From positions 2,108,001 to 2,172,000 of the forward strand of contig MBPM02000003.1 in assembly GCA_001695595.3 (NCBI GenBank): 64,000 nucleotides of DNA, read 5' to 3'. Position numbers and translations under genes: made by a program. The stretch comes from Plasmopara viticola (taxonomy: Eukaryota; Oomycota; Peronosporomycetes; Peronosporales; Peronosporaceae). The notes beneath the pieces are model-generated. The model searched no databases and was not told where the DNA came from. It saw only the letters and a program-made list of their open reading frames with translations. This document shows, one piece after another, positions 1-12,328 of the stretch. Each line of letters begins with the position of its first letter. The stretch's first letter is position 1.

Positions 1-3000
1 ACTCTTATATTTCGAAGTAGCATTGACAAGAGGATAGACTATGTAGAAGCAGTGATCAATAAAAGGGCTCCTCAAGCTATCGCAGGCTTGTCCTCTATGC
101 ACTGTCGCTTAGTCGTGCGGAACTAGTATTTGTTTTGACTTTACAGGTAGGAAGGACACTCTTTTTAAGGCTTTTACCAAATACAGTCGCTATGCGCATA
201 TATTTTCCAGGAGCATAATTGAGAACTTGACCAAGAGAGGGCAGGGCGATGTTGGCGGGTGCTAATGTTTCTTATACGCTACAAGTCTACACTAACATCT
301 CAAGACATGAGTGTAGATAGGATTACACCATATCGATTACGATGCTCCAGTATATAGGAACGTGGAAACTACAAGCAGCATGTTTATTTGACGACAACTG
401 TAGCGTATGCGATAATTTACTGTTATAATTCTAGTGTGGACCATTCACATTTAGTCTTTTTAAAAGCATACTTTATGTGTCTGTATATCCCAATGCACTT
501 AACTTTCTGTCTTGACTCCATAGCACTTTACAGATACTTTTGCAAATCACGCACTATCCACCCCGCTGAACACTACTTTACACGCTATTTGTCTCCAGAT
601 GGCCCGGTTAAATTATCTTATATCTCGATTTTACTAGTGATAACTCATATGGATACACTTCTTTTAATCACAAATTAAGACTCTCAGTGAGAACCATTCA
701 AACTTAGCAGAGCACAACCCGGTTCCGGATTGCTACCAGCATCCCGCGATAAAGACAGCTTAGTCGTAGCGCGTGGGTTCCGATAGCTTAAATCTCAAGC
801 ACAATAAACTGGCTCGTACGATCCTTTGCATATAATTAATACAAGTACTATCCCTCTCGCAAGATGACGACATTTGCACCACAATTATGCCAGATAGTGA
901 CGATCGAAAATATGGATACCCAATCACGTATTTTCCTATCGCCCAGTAATCAAATCATCAAATTGTCGATCACGCTTTTACGACGTCGTATGCGCGTAGC
1001 GACGGTCCTCGTGCATGTGTAACACTAAACATGAAGAAAAAATATTTACGGCTTTCTATCTCGAACGCCCCCAGTACTACCTTTGCGCAAACAGCAACCA
1101 CGAATTGTGAAGGTAACAAGATTGGGAGGAAGCTACTGTGTGAAAAGAATCCAAACGTCTTAAAGTCGATAGGACAGTCCATAATTGGAATGACAGCACC
1201 TCCTTTCAAGTCCCTTTACGCCCCCATGATTGACGACAGGGGCGTCAACAGCAACAAAGGACTGGAGAGCTCGACAATCGAAGGCACTTAGATTCCGTAT
1301 GTGGCACCAGCTCACTGCGGAAGCCCAAACAGCGTTAAACATTAAGATAAAGGTTGACGGAGTGCGAGTTCCAAGTACGGCTTGCGGCTTCCTGGCCATT
1401 CCCGAAAGAGATTTTAGAGCAAGACGTCCTTTCCAACGAGGACGAAGCTATGTCACGTTTATTCTTGCATCTTCGATTATTACCACGCGGGCAGTCTTTC
1501 TCTTTCCGTAATTTGCGGGCAAAATTACAACCGGCTACAATACCACTAAACACCAGCTGGAGAAGAGGTGTTTTTATTAACATCTGGACTACATACAAAG
1601 AAGTGACTCATGACCTCATTGTTGAGCGAAGCCGAACGGTTTTTTTCTCTCCGTTTTCAACCCGTGTCATTTATGTGACAAGCCCATATTTTCGCTTAAA
1701 AAAACGTCCCAAAATGCTTGCCAGAAACGACCAATTGCAGATGGTCTCAATGTGGAAATGCCTCATATTCCACACGACGTGCGTCGCTATCCGTGATGAA
1801 AAGTGTTAAGTACGCAACGACAAGCTGTGTATCTCTACGATGAAGGATCGTCGACGACAGTAGAAAGATTTGTACATTTCGAGTTCGCCTTCTCATGGAC
1901 TCAGCTAGCGGGTTGCCGAGCCATGTGTTGTAGTTCATCATATCCGCGAACTGACTTCTTGATCAATGACGTGAAGGCGTGGGAATTCTACAACTTGTGC
2001 CGGTAAGCTTGCAATACGCCAATATTGGGAAGGCAGTTGACAAGAAAGCAATGGACACACTTGTTCATTGCGCCTTAACACGACACTCTCAACCTAGCAC
2101 GGTTTTACTGGCATAGTACAGCTGGAAGTCTTTGTAAATCAAACCGGTCGTTGCTTCGAAAGTGACCACCGGACACCAACATGTCCCGACCATCAAAGGT
2201 TCCTTACCATGTGTTTAGTCGTCGACCCTGCCTGTCAGCCGTTGGTACAGACATTGAGTCACGAAGATGAACAATGCTTTACAAGATTCAAAAAGGCCAG
2301 CATTGAATTCGAAGGTGACAGCTATGTGCACTTTAAGTTTTTTTTGGCTACTGGATACGACTCGAGTGGCTGCTTCTTCAGTGAGATCTGCATTATTGTT
2401 TGAGCTGATATATCTGCTTCTGTGTTGAAACAATCAATTTCTGACTTTTCTACAGAAGTTGTGGCTGCTTTTGCGCTTCGTAAGACGAGTTCGTATTATA
2501 TTTGCTCTAAAGTGTCGGGAGTGTGTCCTACGTCATTGTGTCGATGCGGCTAGGGCATCGATAAAAAGTTTTGTTATTGAATGATAGTTTTCGGTGGGAT
2601 ATGGAATTATTTGTGAATGGCGACAATACCGGCGAGCATATGTCTCGGTTCGCGACAGGTGGGAAAGATGCTGCGCTTGTCAAGAATATCGACTTTCGGG
2701 CAACATGAGTGGAAGTGTTACAAATGTTGTTTGCTGCATTTTCGGGGCGGTCGAGGGCTCAAGTTGAAACACAGTGCGCAAGAAATGGACAGCTTTTTCC
2801 TACCCTTGTTCTTACCCTACTAGACGAAAGTATAGTGAAGAGTACGTGGCTAAGAAAGAGCTCTTTATGTTGGCACAAAGATGCTACAGTTAGCGTTAAC
2901 CTTGTCGTATCAAGAATTATACGATACCATGATTACCTATTGTAGCAATGCCTCGTTTTGCAAAAGTAGATTATAAAGAGGTGAAAAACAATGCTAGTGG

Positions 3001-3111
3001 TTAAATTTTATAAAATCTGGCAAAAAAGGGCAAAAACACAGCTTTTAGGTCCACAAAGGTGTTAAAAACCTCGAAACTCGAAAAAAACTTAAATTTCGGC
3101 ATAGGCCATGC
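1..3111. other. Left intergenic region, no supported gene
   Basis: No recognisable coding region. The longest open stretch is 1354-1809 (+), about 151 codons, but it opens at a TTG codon, its first ATG lies far inside, and its translation matches no family I know. Short frames at 1031-1291 (+, with an ATG) and 2209-2403 (+) are equally anonymous. The region could hold a decayed gene or mobile element. The last 100 bases are the 3' flank of exportin-1. Confidence 0.5.
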
Positions 3112-6100
3112 CTAAAGATCGGCCATCTCGTCCGGACGCTCGTTCGGATTTACTAAACCAGGCACTGCTAGCTTCGCAGCTAGGTCTTGCTTCTCCTGCA
3201 ATTGAGTCCGCGCCAAGTTTTCTTCCAAAAAAAGCTCGGCATTGTCCTCACCGGCAAATTCCTTGATGTTCACGAGAAAGTCACGCAAATGCTTTTTAAA
3301 CGTCGCCAAGTCCCTCGACATATCAAAGCAACCAACCACAAACTCCACCACTTGCGCACGCGACAAGTTGGGGAAGGACGAGCCAATCAAATTGGCCACG
3401 TAATCTTTTAAGAATGCCTGATACATTAAGCCACAAAGGTTAGCGACACTATCGTTGTATCCGCATGAGCTACTCAGCTCACCGAGTTCGTCTGTCCAGG
3501 CGGCACAGCGCCAGCATTCAGCGCAGACTCCCACAAGGGCACCGTCACGTGGTTGTTTTCCACAATCGAGAACATGTGACGCAAGATTGCAGCGTGCAGC
3601 TTGAAGCCGAGCTTGTGTAAGCGATCGGTCAAGACAGCGAGAATATCTTGTAGCAGCAGCAGATAAAACGAGCGGTAAAAACCAGCAGCAATCAGCGGGT
3701 TTTCTTGAATATTTAGCAACAGAGCAAACAGCGTCGCGAGGCCCTACACAGAATATCAACACAATTAGTACGATGCCATTTTTATCACTTCGTAAAGCAA
3801 ATTATACCGTGTCGGCAACGGTACGCTCCGTGTGCTTAAAAGCCCAAATGATTGAATCCACCACTAGCTTTTGGTGTTCTTGTGGGATACTAAAGAGCGC
3901 TTCGAAGCAAAAATCATTTACGGCTTGAAGCAGCTTGAAAAAGTTGACTCGGTGCTCCGGATAATCTTCAAAGTTTTTGGTAATCATCTGAAGTGTACAC
4001 TCAAAAACAGCCTCAAGAATCATGGGAACGGTGGGTGCAATAATATTCTTTAACTTGTTGATGCTCGTCGCCAGCAAGCTCAAAACTTCAGATTCCTTTG
4101 CTGCAGGCGTCGTGTTCTGATAGTCCGAAAGAATTGTTTCCAGAAGTTTCGGTAAAAAGTGCGTCGCTACAAACTGCCGCGAAGAATCATCATTTGCCGC
4201 GTGTTCGACAAACGCATCCATAAGACGCAAACTTTCCTTCTTTGCACTTCGAAGCGAGCGCACTTCAGACGTCTTGACGGCAATTTCTCCACCCTGTTCC
4301 ACCATTATAGCAATGCGCTGCGTGTAGGCCGCGTACAAATTTAACATATCCTGGAAAATGTAGCCCATTTGCGAGTTAAAACCATTCATTCCAATGGCTT
4401 TGCACACCTTGACGTTAGTTCGAATGATCTTGACAATTTCCTTGATCCCTCGACTGTCATATAGAATGTTGACATCTTGTGATGCTTGGGACATGATAGA
4501 CTTCCAGGCTTCATTCGGAAGATTCATCAAGCGACCAAGAAGCACTTCTTTTCGGCCAGCGTCATTTTCAGCAGCCAGCATTGACGCCACGGCCTCATAG
4601 AATGTGTGCACCTGGTGCGTTTCCAAGTCCGACACTATACGCGGTAGTTCTTCCAACAATTCTTCCACGAATGGACGCGTCTCGTTACTCTGCAATACGA
4701 CAAACTTTCGACGGCACTTCTGTGAGATCTTTAGAAACGTATCACATGCCATATCCTGCACACCAGGATGAAGTTCGTGCATGAATTCAAAGAGCTTGTT
4801 GACAACGGTACGAAGAAATTTCCAGTGAGCTCGCAAGAAGCGCGGGTACTGGCCCACGACATACATGATGTTGGAGGCGACCACAGCCTTGTTGTCTTTG
4901 CCACGCTTCATTTCACACAGTCCTAGCAAATCCTTTATCACTGTCACAAGAAAACGCTTCTCGTTCTCTTCGCTCATAGCACCTGAGATCGACCCGATTG
5001 CCCAGCACAGCGTATTCAAATTGTTCCACGACCACTCGGTTCCCTCGACCTGTGCCGTGAGCTTTTCTAGCAAGATGGTCTCTGTGTCGTCATAATTCAA
5101 GTGCGTCAAATACACCAACGTTTCATGCATCGTTTTGTACTGAGACAGCGCCTCCGTGTCTTTAGTAGTCTCACGTACAATTTCTCCATTTTCGTCCTCA
5201 ACAATCAGGACTTCCGAGGGTTTCACCATCTTCGAAATCATTACGTGACGCACACGGTTCATGACTGGGGAAATGAGTTGACGGCGACTTCGCGTTTGAT
5301 TTTGAAAACCCGCGAGAGGATTCATTTGATTCTGATCAACTGTATACAAATCGCGCGTAAAAAAGTGCCAATAATCTAAGCAAATTTTGAAAATGCCATC
5401 ATCGTCGACTTCAGCAATGCACACAAGGTAGGTAAAGCCTGCCAACAGTGCTTGGTGAGCTTCATCTCCCAGCGCAGAAATGGGCCTTTCAATTACTTGT
5501 ATATGGTACCGAAAAAAACTCGTAAAGAAGATACTCAAGCGCTGCACAAAGACCTCGTCTTGTTCCCAAAAGGGCGTGAACAAAGCACCGGGCGACAAAA
5601 TCTTGCCCACTTCGTTGAGCACACCCATGTACATTTGCACATAGACGCTATTGTACTGCTCCGGCACATCTCGTAGCTGAGCAATTTCACTTAAGCAACT
5701 GATGGTATCGTTCCGAAACACATTCGTGGCCAGAAATTTTGTGACGAGGATTTTGATGAGGTCCGTCTCAAATATAAAACCAAAGGGAATCCAGCTCAAG
5801 AAACGAAGCAGCGTCTGCAGTGTAATCTGAAGCAGTGGAACGTGTGTCGATTTGTTGAGCACAAACTCACAGAGCTAGCCATAAATAAAGATTAGTTTTG
5901 ACTTTTGTTGGCTTCAAGCGTTTGAAAAGACTAAAAGTACCTGAAATATTTGCGTGAATTCGTGGTTAAGACTTTCTTTAAGCGTTTTAGTCTTTTGTTC
6001 CGTCAATTGATCCTTGGAAAAGTCAAACACTTCTTCACTCAGCAACTTGAGGATTGTCATGTTGTTTTCACACATGATCTCTGACGTTTTGCTCGAGTTG

Positions 6101-6656
6101 ACAATATCCGTGATAAACGACGGCCAATTTTGCGGCCATTCGTGTTTTAATACTTGAACCAGTACCAAATCCATTTTGTTCACAAACATCCGCTGGCTGT
6201 GAAGAATCGACTCGTCGGATGACATCTACGCACATTCGTTACGCCAAGTTAATAGTACAACACACCAAAACGTGCCTACTTTACGAACCGATAACAACTT
6301 GCCGACGATATAGCTCTTGATTCCCTCACGTTGGTCTTTTGGTAAGATCTTCCATCGATACCGGATCGCATCTTCCAAGATCTATGCAAACCAAATCAGT
6401 TTCGAGTCTTTTACTGCATATTGTAGACATATTACACCTGTAGACCAAAAAATTTGGTCTGGATGCTAGTCGACTGCTCCAGAATATCCGACGCGCGCGT
6501 CCACGAGTCCTGATGTTCCTGTAGCGCTACCATAATTTGATTGGCCACACGCTGGTGCAGACTCTTGGGGTCGTTCATGCATTGCACAACTTGATCAAGT
6601 GCCGCTACGTCGAATGGTTGCGAGAAATCCAGCAGCTTCTGGCCCACGGCTTCCAT
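3112..6656 (-). CDS. XPO1: Exportin-1 (CRM1), nuclear export receptor
   Basis: Exportin-1 carries proteins with leucine-rich export signals out of the nucleus with Ran-GTP. Six exons read 6656-6438, 6381-6280, 6225-5941, 5874-3808, 3743-3483 and 3417-3112, giving 1079 residues against 1071 in human CRM1. Every join is in phase and restores family sequence: the N-terminal block with [17 protein letters not shown], the importin-beta-type segment with [12 protein letters not shown], the CRIME segment with [10 protein letters not shown], and the C-terminal tail [14 protein letters not shown]. The central repeat keeps [13 protein letters not shown], so the cysteine targeted by leptomycin B in human CRM1 (Cys528) is present near residue 522. 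The last intron (3482-3418) must be removed: reading through it shifts the frame. The start follows from alignment with the human N-terminus. Its promoter side faces the RRM/RING gene. Family and exon structure are secure. Confidence 0.96.
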
Positions 6657-7408
6657 TTCAATTACCTTTATTCGTTAAGCTTGATGAAAAAGTTGCCACT
6701 AGATCCTAGAGCAATGTATACCTCGTGTGAGTACTCTCTAGTTCTCACAGCACTGAATTAGTGCTCTCTGATTGCAAAAAAGTTAGTTGCTACACCTATC
6801 ACGCGTTGTAAAAGCTCTTTTTACAGCGTAAATGCGGTAAAGCGCTCAATATCGCACCTTTTTCGATTGATTCAACGGGAATTCTGGTGTACCGAAGATA
6901 GACACACGGCTGTATCACGCACACAAGAAGAAGGTAGTAGAGAGATGTCAGAGCAATGAAAAAGACGCGCTAAGGTCAGAGGGGCGAACAAGGGGGCTAC
7001 ATCACGTACTCAAATTCCACCGGGACGTGCGATTTGATTAGTGCGTTTGAACTTGAAATCTTGCAATAAAGAGCTTTGGGATTGGTTTAAAATAAAGAGA
7101 GATTCGAATCTGATTGGGTAGAAGGGAGCAGCACGGAAATGAATGGCAATAACCACTTCGTGTGGTCTCCACAACCCTGTCAAATTCGGTGACGCAATCT
7201 TGAGCAAAAGGCGTTTCCTCTAGCAGTTGCGTCAAGCCCGCGCGTTCCTGCTTGGTATACTTCGCCATAGCGAAGCACATACGCACCCTACGGCTGCAAC
7301 AAGCACGTCAACGTGTTCGTCATTGATAGAAGCATCTATAGACGCAAAAGGTTTTCGTAGTCGTGCAATATTTATTGCATTACTTGCTGTGTAAAGTCAC
7401 TCGAACGA
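6657..7408. other. Divergent intergenic region between XPO1 and the RRM/RING gene
   Basis: This 750-base region must hold the promoters of two divergently transcribed genes. An 82-codon frame on the minus strand (7286-7038, with internal ATG at 7268) begins with a soluble-looking stretch, MAKYTKQERAGLTQLLEE. It could be the first exon of a small unrecognised gene, with a donor near 7175, but no second exon could be placed. No clear core promoter motif was identified. Confidence 0.35.
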
Positions 7409-10306
7409 ATGCGGACTCCGCCAATTCGCACTCCACCGCGCAGGGATGACTTAACAACGCCAACCAATCAGCAAGAAGGGAATGATCACAGTAATCAATT
7501 GAGTAGCGGTCTACAGGTTGCATCTCCTACAGCCAAAAGCGACGATGAGCAACATCCAAAGCGAGAGGTGCAATCTCGTGTTGCTACCGCTCGAGCAAGA
7601 CCGGCAATCGCTTTGCCTAACCGTCCGGTAGAAACACCAAGAGAAAAGCGATCGTGGCAGACTGGGAGCCGCCAGCAGCTTCTAGAGCGCACAAGAAATC
7701 GAATTCGACGGTCCAATCTGCAGCAACCTCTTGCTCGTGAGTGGCATATGCCGTAAAGCCATGCAACTGCACTGCTAAATAAATTTGCGCTGCTTTATTT
7801 TGCATTGTAGCCTTATCAAGTACCACTGGAAGTGAAGAATACATTCGCCAACATGCTACTTTTCCGCCTCAAAGCGACTATGCCGAGGAGATTGAGAACG
7901 AAGCGGCTGAGATTCGTACACTGATTGCACGGACGGCACAGTTATGGTCTGCAGTAGAACGATCAGGGCATGATGAAGAAGCCCTTTTTGTCTCGTCTCT
8001 ATCGGAGCCTTCTCAGGTATCGCGGCCTTCTCAATTTGATTGTATGGAGGAGGAAGATAGCACAGTAAGTGAAAATGACGGAAATGAACAAGAAGATGAT
8101 GAGGAAGAGGATGAGGATCCGAGAACGGATAGCGTTGATACAATGCAGTCAAGTAGAACTTACTGCACTCCCGACGATCCGTTTTCCGAGTCGTTGAGGG
8201 AGTTGGCTCACGACGAAACACTTGATGTGGACAGTGACCAAGGAGAAGAGATTGTTGACAAGGAGCGAAACGGTTTGCAGCTGGAACAAGGCGAAATTGT
8301 TGACGTATCGAATCGAGCGATCAATTCATCGAAAACTCGTGCGATTCAAAGTGCCATGCTCGGAAATCTCATTCGATTAGGGTTTCGTGAGGATTTGACT
8401 CGGACAGCGCTTGAAGCTGGTAGTTTGGAGATTGATCATTATGATGCAGACTGTGAATTGGCATACGTTGATATCTTCATGTTATTTGTCAAGATGGTTT
8501 GCGATGCCCACGTAGATGTCCTCACGGAACGAGAAGAGCATAGACAAACTAATATTAGCGCGTACCGTGAGGACGGTCAAGTCGTGGAGGCAAATGCAGT
8601 TTACGATGTCGAGCTTCGTTCGTTTCTTCCCTTTAAATGGCCAGTGTTTGATATGGCACAATTTGAGTTTGGCAATGCGCGCCAAGGCACATGCTTTAAC
8701 AGTGTTTGTGTACTTACAAACCTGCCTAAAGTAGCAATGGATCGAACTGAGGAATTAATGGAACTGTTGTCGTGCAATTTGTTCTGTATGCTCGGAGACC
8801 CAATTCAGGTGGTCATTCCATCTACAAACTCGTCCGGACGTACAAAAGGCCACGCTTTCCTCGAGTTTGAAGATCCCGATCTGGCCAAGAGATGTGCATT
8901 GGCAATTGATGGCCTTACGTGGGGCAGAGGACCATTTGGGCGAATTAGAGGCAACTTGTTCCGTCATTATCAGGTCAAGTCTCCTGCGGAACGATGTGCA
9001 CGTGATCCTTATTTTAGCAATGATGGAGGATCGGCGTCCCGATCGCTTTCCGATGTCCAAGTGGCTCGATACGACGAGCGCAGTTGTCCAGACGTCCATC
9101 GAAATCGTATCGCGGAGCGCTTTCGGCCTCATCGAGAGCAACGTGATGTCACTACTTTTCTGTGACAGTGACGACGACAGCCGCGATGGGGATGGTGACG
9201 CTAGTGGTCATCCGCTTGAATACGTGCACTTTGGTCCGTCGCCGCTGTTGGATCTATCTTCTGACAGCGCACAACAGGAAGAACAAGTGTCGCTGGATTA
9301 CGCTGCTGACTGGCACGATGAAGCTTTGAGTGTCGGCGAGTACTCATTGCAGATTCCAAGTGAAGGAGGCGACCGGGATTATGAGAACGGCAGTATTTTT
9401 GAGCTTCAGGCACTTGAGGAAGACAACAACTATATTAACCAAAATCTCAGTGATTCGCGATGCTCTTTAGCTTGTGCGTCCTTGTCGTCTAGCGAGGCAC
9501 AAGCAGCTTCATCGACTGTGCCATCAACTGCGTCAGCTAGTGCACGTGAAGCAATCACGAAAGGTGGCATTAATGAGCAGTCGTGGATTGTTCACGATGA
9601 TCAAGAGGGCAGTGACAAGCCGTGGCGAAAATATTGTGAGGACCTGATCGCTCGCAATCGAGAGATGTACAAGCAGTTGGTGTTAGCGCGCCGTCGTATT
9701 GTTCAATTAAGCCACAACAATCAGAAACTTCACGTGCTTGTTGACCGTGTCGAACAAGACCGCGATGGTTTGCTTTACGAGAACGACGTACTACAGACTC
9801 AAGTCCACGGTTATGCCGATCATGAGCAGCACCATGATTCGCTCATGCACGAGCTTGTGACACTGCGTCAACACTTGAAACAGAAGGAGCCGACGTATGT
9901 CGCTAGAACCCTAGAACCACCTCAATATGGCCAGGCTGTCGCAAGGCACGCGCATGCTTCCTTTCACGGCATTCAGTCAGCACTTTCCTATGTGTCGGCT
10001 ACAGTGCTATCAAATTGTAAGATGGACGAACTGAAGGATTGGGAACACGTTCTGGAAACGACATTAAATCATGTTCGGTCTGCAAAAGAGGAGAAAGCTT
10101 TGGAAATGCAGATGAAACTGGACCGCCAGGTTGAGGAACAGAATGAACTTAAACTCTGCGTCATTTGCCTGGCAAACGACAAGACTATTTTGTGCTTACC
10201 GTGTCGTCATCTGTGTCTTTGCAAGGCCTGTTCTTGCCGCCAAGAAGTGACTAAGTGCCCGATCTGCCGCCTTGAGATTGACGAGATGCTAGCTGTATAC
10301 TCGTAA
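7409..10306 (+). CDS. RRM-like plus C-terminal RING-finger protein (frame change unresolved)
   Basis: Exon 1 is 7409-7736; after the intron 7737-7810 (GTGAGT...GTAG) exon 2 opens at 7811 in phase. The protein starts basic, becomes acidic around 8050-8120, and carries an RRM-like fold at about 8690-8970 (VCVLTNLPKV, then KGHAFLEFEDPDLAKRC), resembling the RRM of eIF3b. The downstream part lies in the +1 frame: a serine-rich acidic linker, a coiled coil (9640-9880) and a C3HC4-type RING at 10150-10290 (LCVICLANDK, CLPCRHLCLCKAC, KCPIC), ending TAA 10304-10306. The RING predicts E3 ubiquitin ligase activity; the substrate is unknown. The two frames overlap in 8867-9165. They may be joined by an intron at 8974-9091 (GTCAAG...TCCAG, 118 bases, in phase) or by a one-base frameshift near 9028. 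Two adjacent genes are less likely because the second would lack a 5' region. Confidence 0.72.
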
Positions 10307-11809
10307 GGCATGAAGAGTTGACGAATCCAATTTTTTGTGTCTTTTGTCGTAGTCTTTTTGCATCTATAACAGGAAGTGCGGGAAAATCAAAAGTTTTACA
10401 TGTTATACGTTGAGAGGATGTGATGGTTGCGCTAATTTAGTACCCGGCCACTGATAGAAATTAAGGTTAACGTCGAGAAGGATGGCGGCGCACAGTTGCG
10501 TCAAAATCTGTTCTACCAAAGGTGTAATGCAGTTTCTTGTAGCGTGCGATATGTCAATGTATTGATCTCAAGACTGCAGTGTTTAGCAAATGCAGAGACG
10601 AGCGCGCTACGAGAGTTTTATGCAACTTGACGGAGCGATGATATACATCTAATAAAGAGCGACACAAGGGATGAGTGGCCGGGTGAACACTGCTTCGTTA
10701 TTGCTTGAAGCTGCAGCATGCGAGCCACACACTTTTCTGTGTTTTTTCGGCAGAATCGGCATTGCTCACTTGCCCCTCGAAAAGCAATGTTTGAAAGACG
10801 TGCAGAATGAGTCGGTAGTAAAATTACGCCAATGCACGTGGACGACGTGCTTGTGCACTTCGAGCCTGAAGTGACGAGCCAACATTGTTTGTTGAATTGA
10901 ATATCACTCCATCAACGTGCCGATTGGTGACAAAAAACCACGATTCGTCGAATGTGCACGGACAGATGCAATTGGACAAGTCTCCCATTGCCACAATAAT
11001 GAAACACTTGTGTCTTGAGAGTTCGTGTGCGCGATTAGTACTTATAAGAAGCTGAGAAACGTTCCTCCGATAAAGTGCCCTGGGCTCTACCGAAGCAAAC
11101 AACATCGATTTGTCTGGTTTCTTTCTATGCGCGTGACATTATCCCATAGAGCGGACTTTTGACTTCTTTGACTCTCAAGGATCAATTTACTAAGGGGCTC
11201 GTGTAAACCGCTGGACTTTTGCCGTCAGAAAATTCTTTCGCTTTCTGTCTGGCGGTTGTTTGTGCAGTAAACTTCATATTTGGCCTTAACGATGATCGTC
11301 AGCGTCCGCAATACTTTTTGTGAGCTCTTCTCTGTGCCCGGCAATACTGGCCTCTTTATTTTCAACACAGAAAACGACAGATCAGACTCAGCGACGAAGA
11401 GCATCAAAAGTCGTGAGGAAAAGTTATACGTCCTTTATAGATCGACGTGTATCATTAAATTCGTAGATGCTGATAGAGTTTTACTTGATAGAGAAGACAA
11501 TGATGCGTCGGAAAGAATTGCTGCAATAACAATAAAAATGCGGTTGGCGTGAGATACCCAACAAGTAAGTACGTTTGTGGCAACTCGTAGTTATGACGAC
11601 TGGACACTTTGTTGCGTAGCTAGCGTGCATGCTCTCGTTCGACGACGGCGTCAATAAAGAAAATTGAAGTAGAGGTCGCCATATTTTGTCTCACATACAA
11701 ATGAAGTAATTGTATAATGGAAAGATACGAGTAGTCGAAGCGTTGCTAAACGTTTTGCCTCAAAGGGTCGAGTGAGCACGTACAACAAACAGTCAAAGAA
11801 AAGTTCTTG
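10307..11809. other. Intergenic region, only anonymous short ORFs
   Basis: About 1.5 kb separates the RING gene from the next supported frame. It holds short open frames at 10824-11105 (-, 93 codons, true ATG) and 11280-11552 (+, opening at TTG, 90 codons), neither resembling a known family. The first could be a small gene but nothing beyond openness supports it. No repeat or RNA gene was seen. Confidence 0.4.
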
Positions 11810-12211
11810 ATGATGAATACAATGTCGAAGCAAAAGAGAGCAAAGAAGAAGGAAAAGGTCAGCGTAAAGACCTGGTTGAGCGCCATCGCTATGTCACACA
11901 AGATGTTCGCTGCTTTAAGGGCTAACGCAGCAACAAAGGATCGAATCAAGGCTTATCGTAAGGCTGCGTCAGCCGAGAATGGAGCACGGCAAGCGATGAA
12001 CCTGCATGATAAAGTTAATCACCAGACCAAGAAAACGAGGCGGGACGTCCAAATGGAACGTGAGAAGGCGGCAAAATGGAAAGCAGGAGAAGAACGAGCG
12101 TCTCGTGTAAGAGAGAAGCGAGCCAGTACATCGCTCAAGTGCGCTCTACACCCGAAAAAGGATGGAGCGCCTACTTTCCGAGAAGACGAAATCATGTCGG
12201 CTGTCGTTTAA
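11810..12211 (+). CDS. Small basic, lysine/alanine-rich hypothetical protein
   Basis: A 133-codon frame starting at ATG 11810 (further ATGs at 11813 and 11822) and ending TAA 12209-12211. The product is strongly basic, with a lysine cluster near the start (KQKRAKKKEK), an alanine-rich helical middle and charged repeats (MEREKAAKWKAGEERASRVREK) that suggest a single long helix or coiled coil. No signal peptide, membrane segment or recognised domain is seen. Composition suggests a nucleolar, RNA-binding or cytoskeletal role, but that is inference only. The frame stays open upstream to a stop near 11750, so an upstream exon is possible. It ends 117 bases before the PPIL3 start codon. It may be real or a chance frame. 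Confidence 0.42.
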   Translation: MMNTMSKQKRAKKKEKVSVKTWLSAIAMSHKMFAALRANAATKDRIKAYRKAASAENGARQAMNLHDKVNHQTKKTRRDVQMEREKAAKWKAGEERASRVREKRASTSLKCALHPKKDGAPTFREDEIMSAVV

Positions 12212-12328
12212 TATGCGTAGGATTTAAGCCTATTTTTATGAGCATTGAAAAAAGTCTGCAGAATCAGATGCCTTCTGATCTCGTGTCTTATTGGCCTAAT
12301 GTGCTACCATTGTAAATACGCATCGACA

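Noticed and set aside
388..678. 96-codon frame as a secreted or membrane protein
   Set aside because: It opens at TTG, hydrophobic stretches are scattered, and there is no recognisable domain or signal peptide.
3421..3490. Continuous reading of the last part of exportin-1
   Set aside because: The upstream frame stops at TGA near 3476; only removal of the 65-base intron 3482-3418 restores the conserved [10 protein letters not shown] segment.
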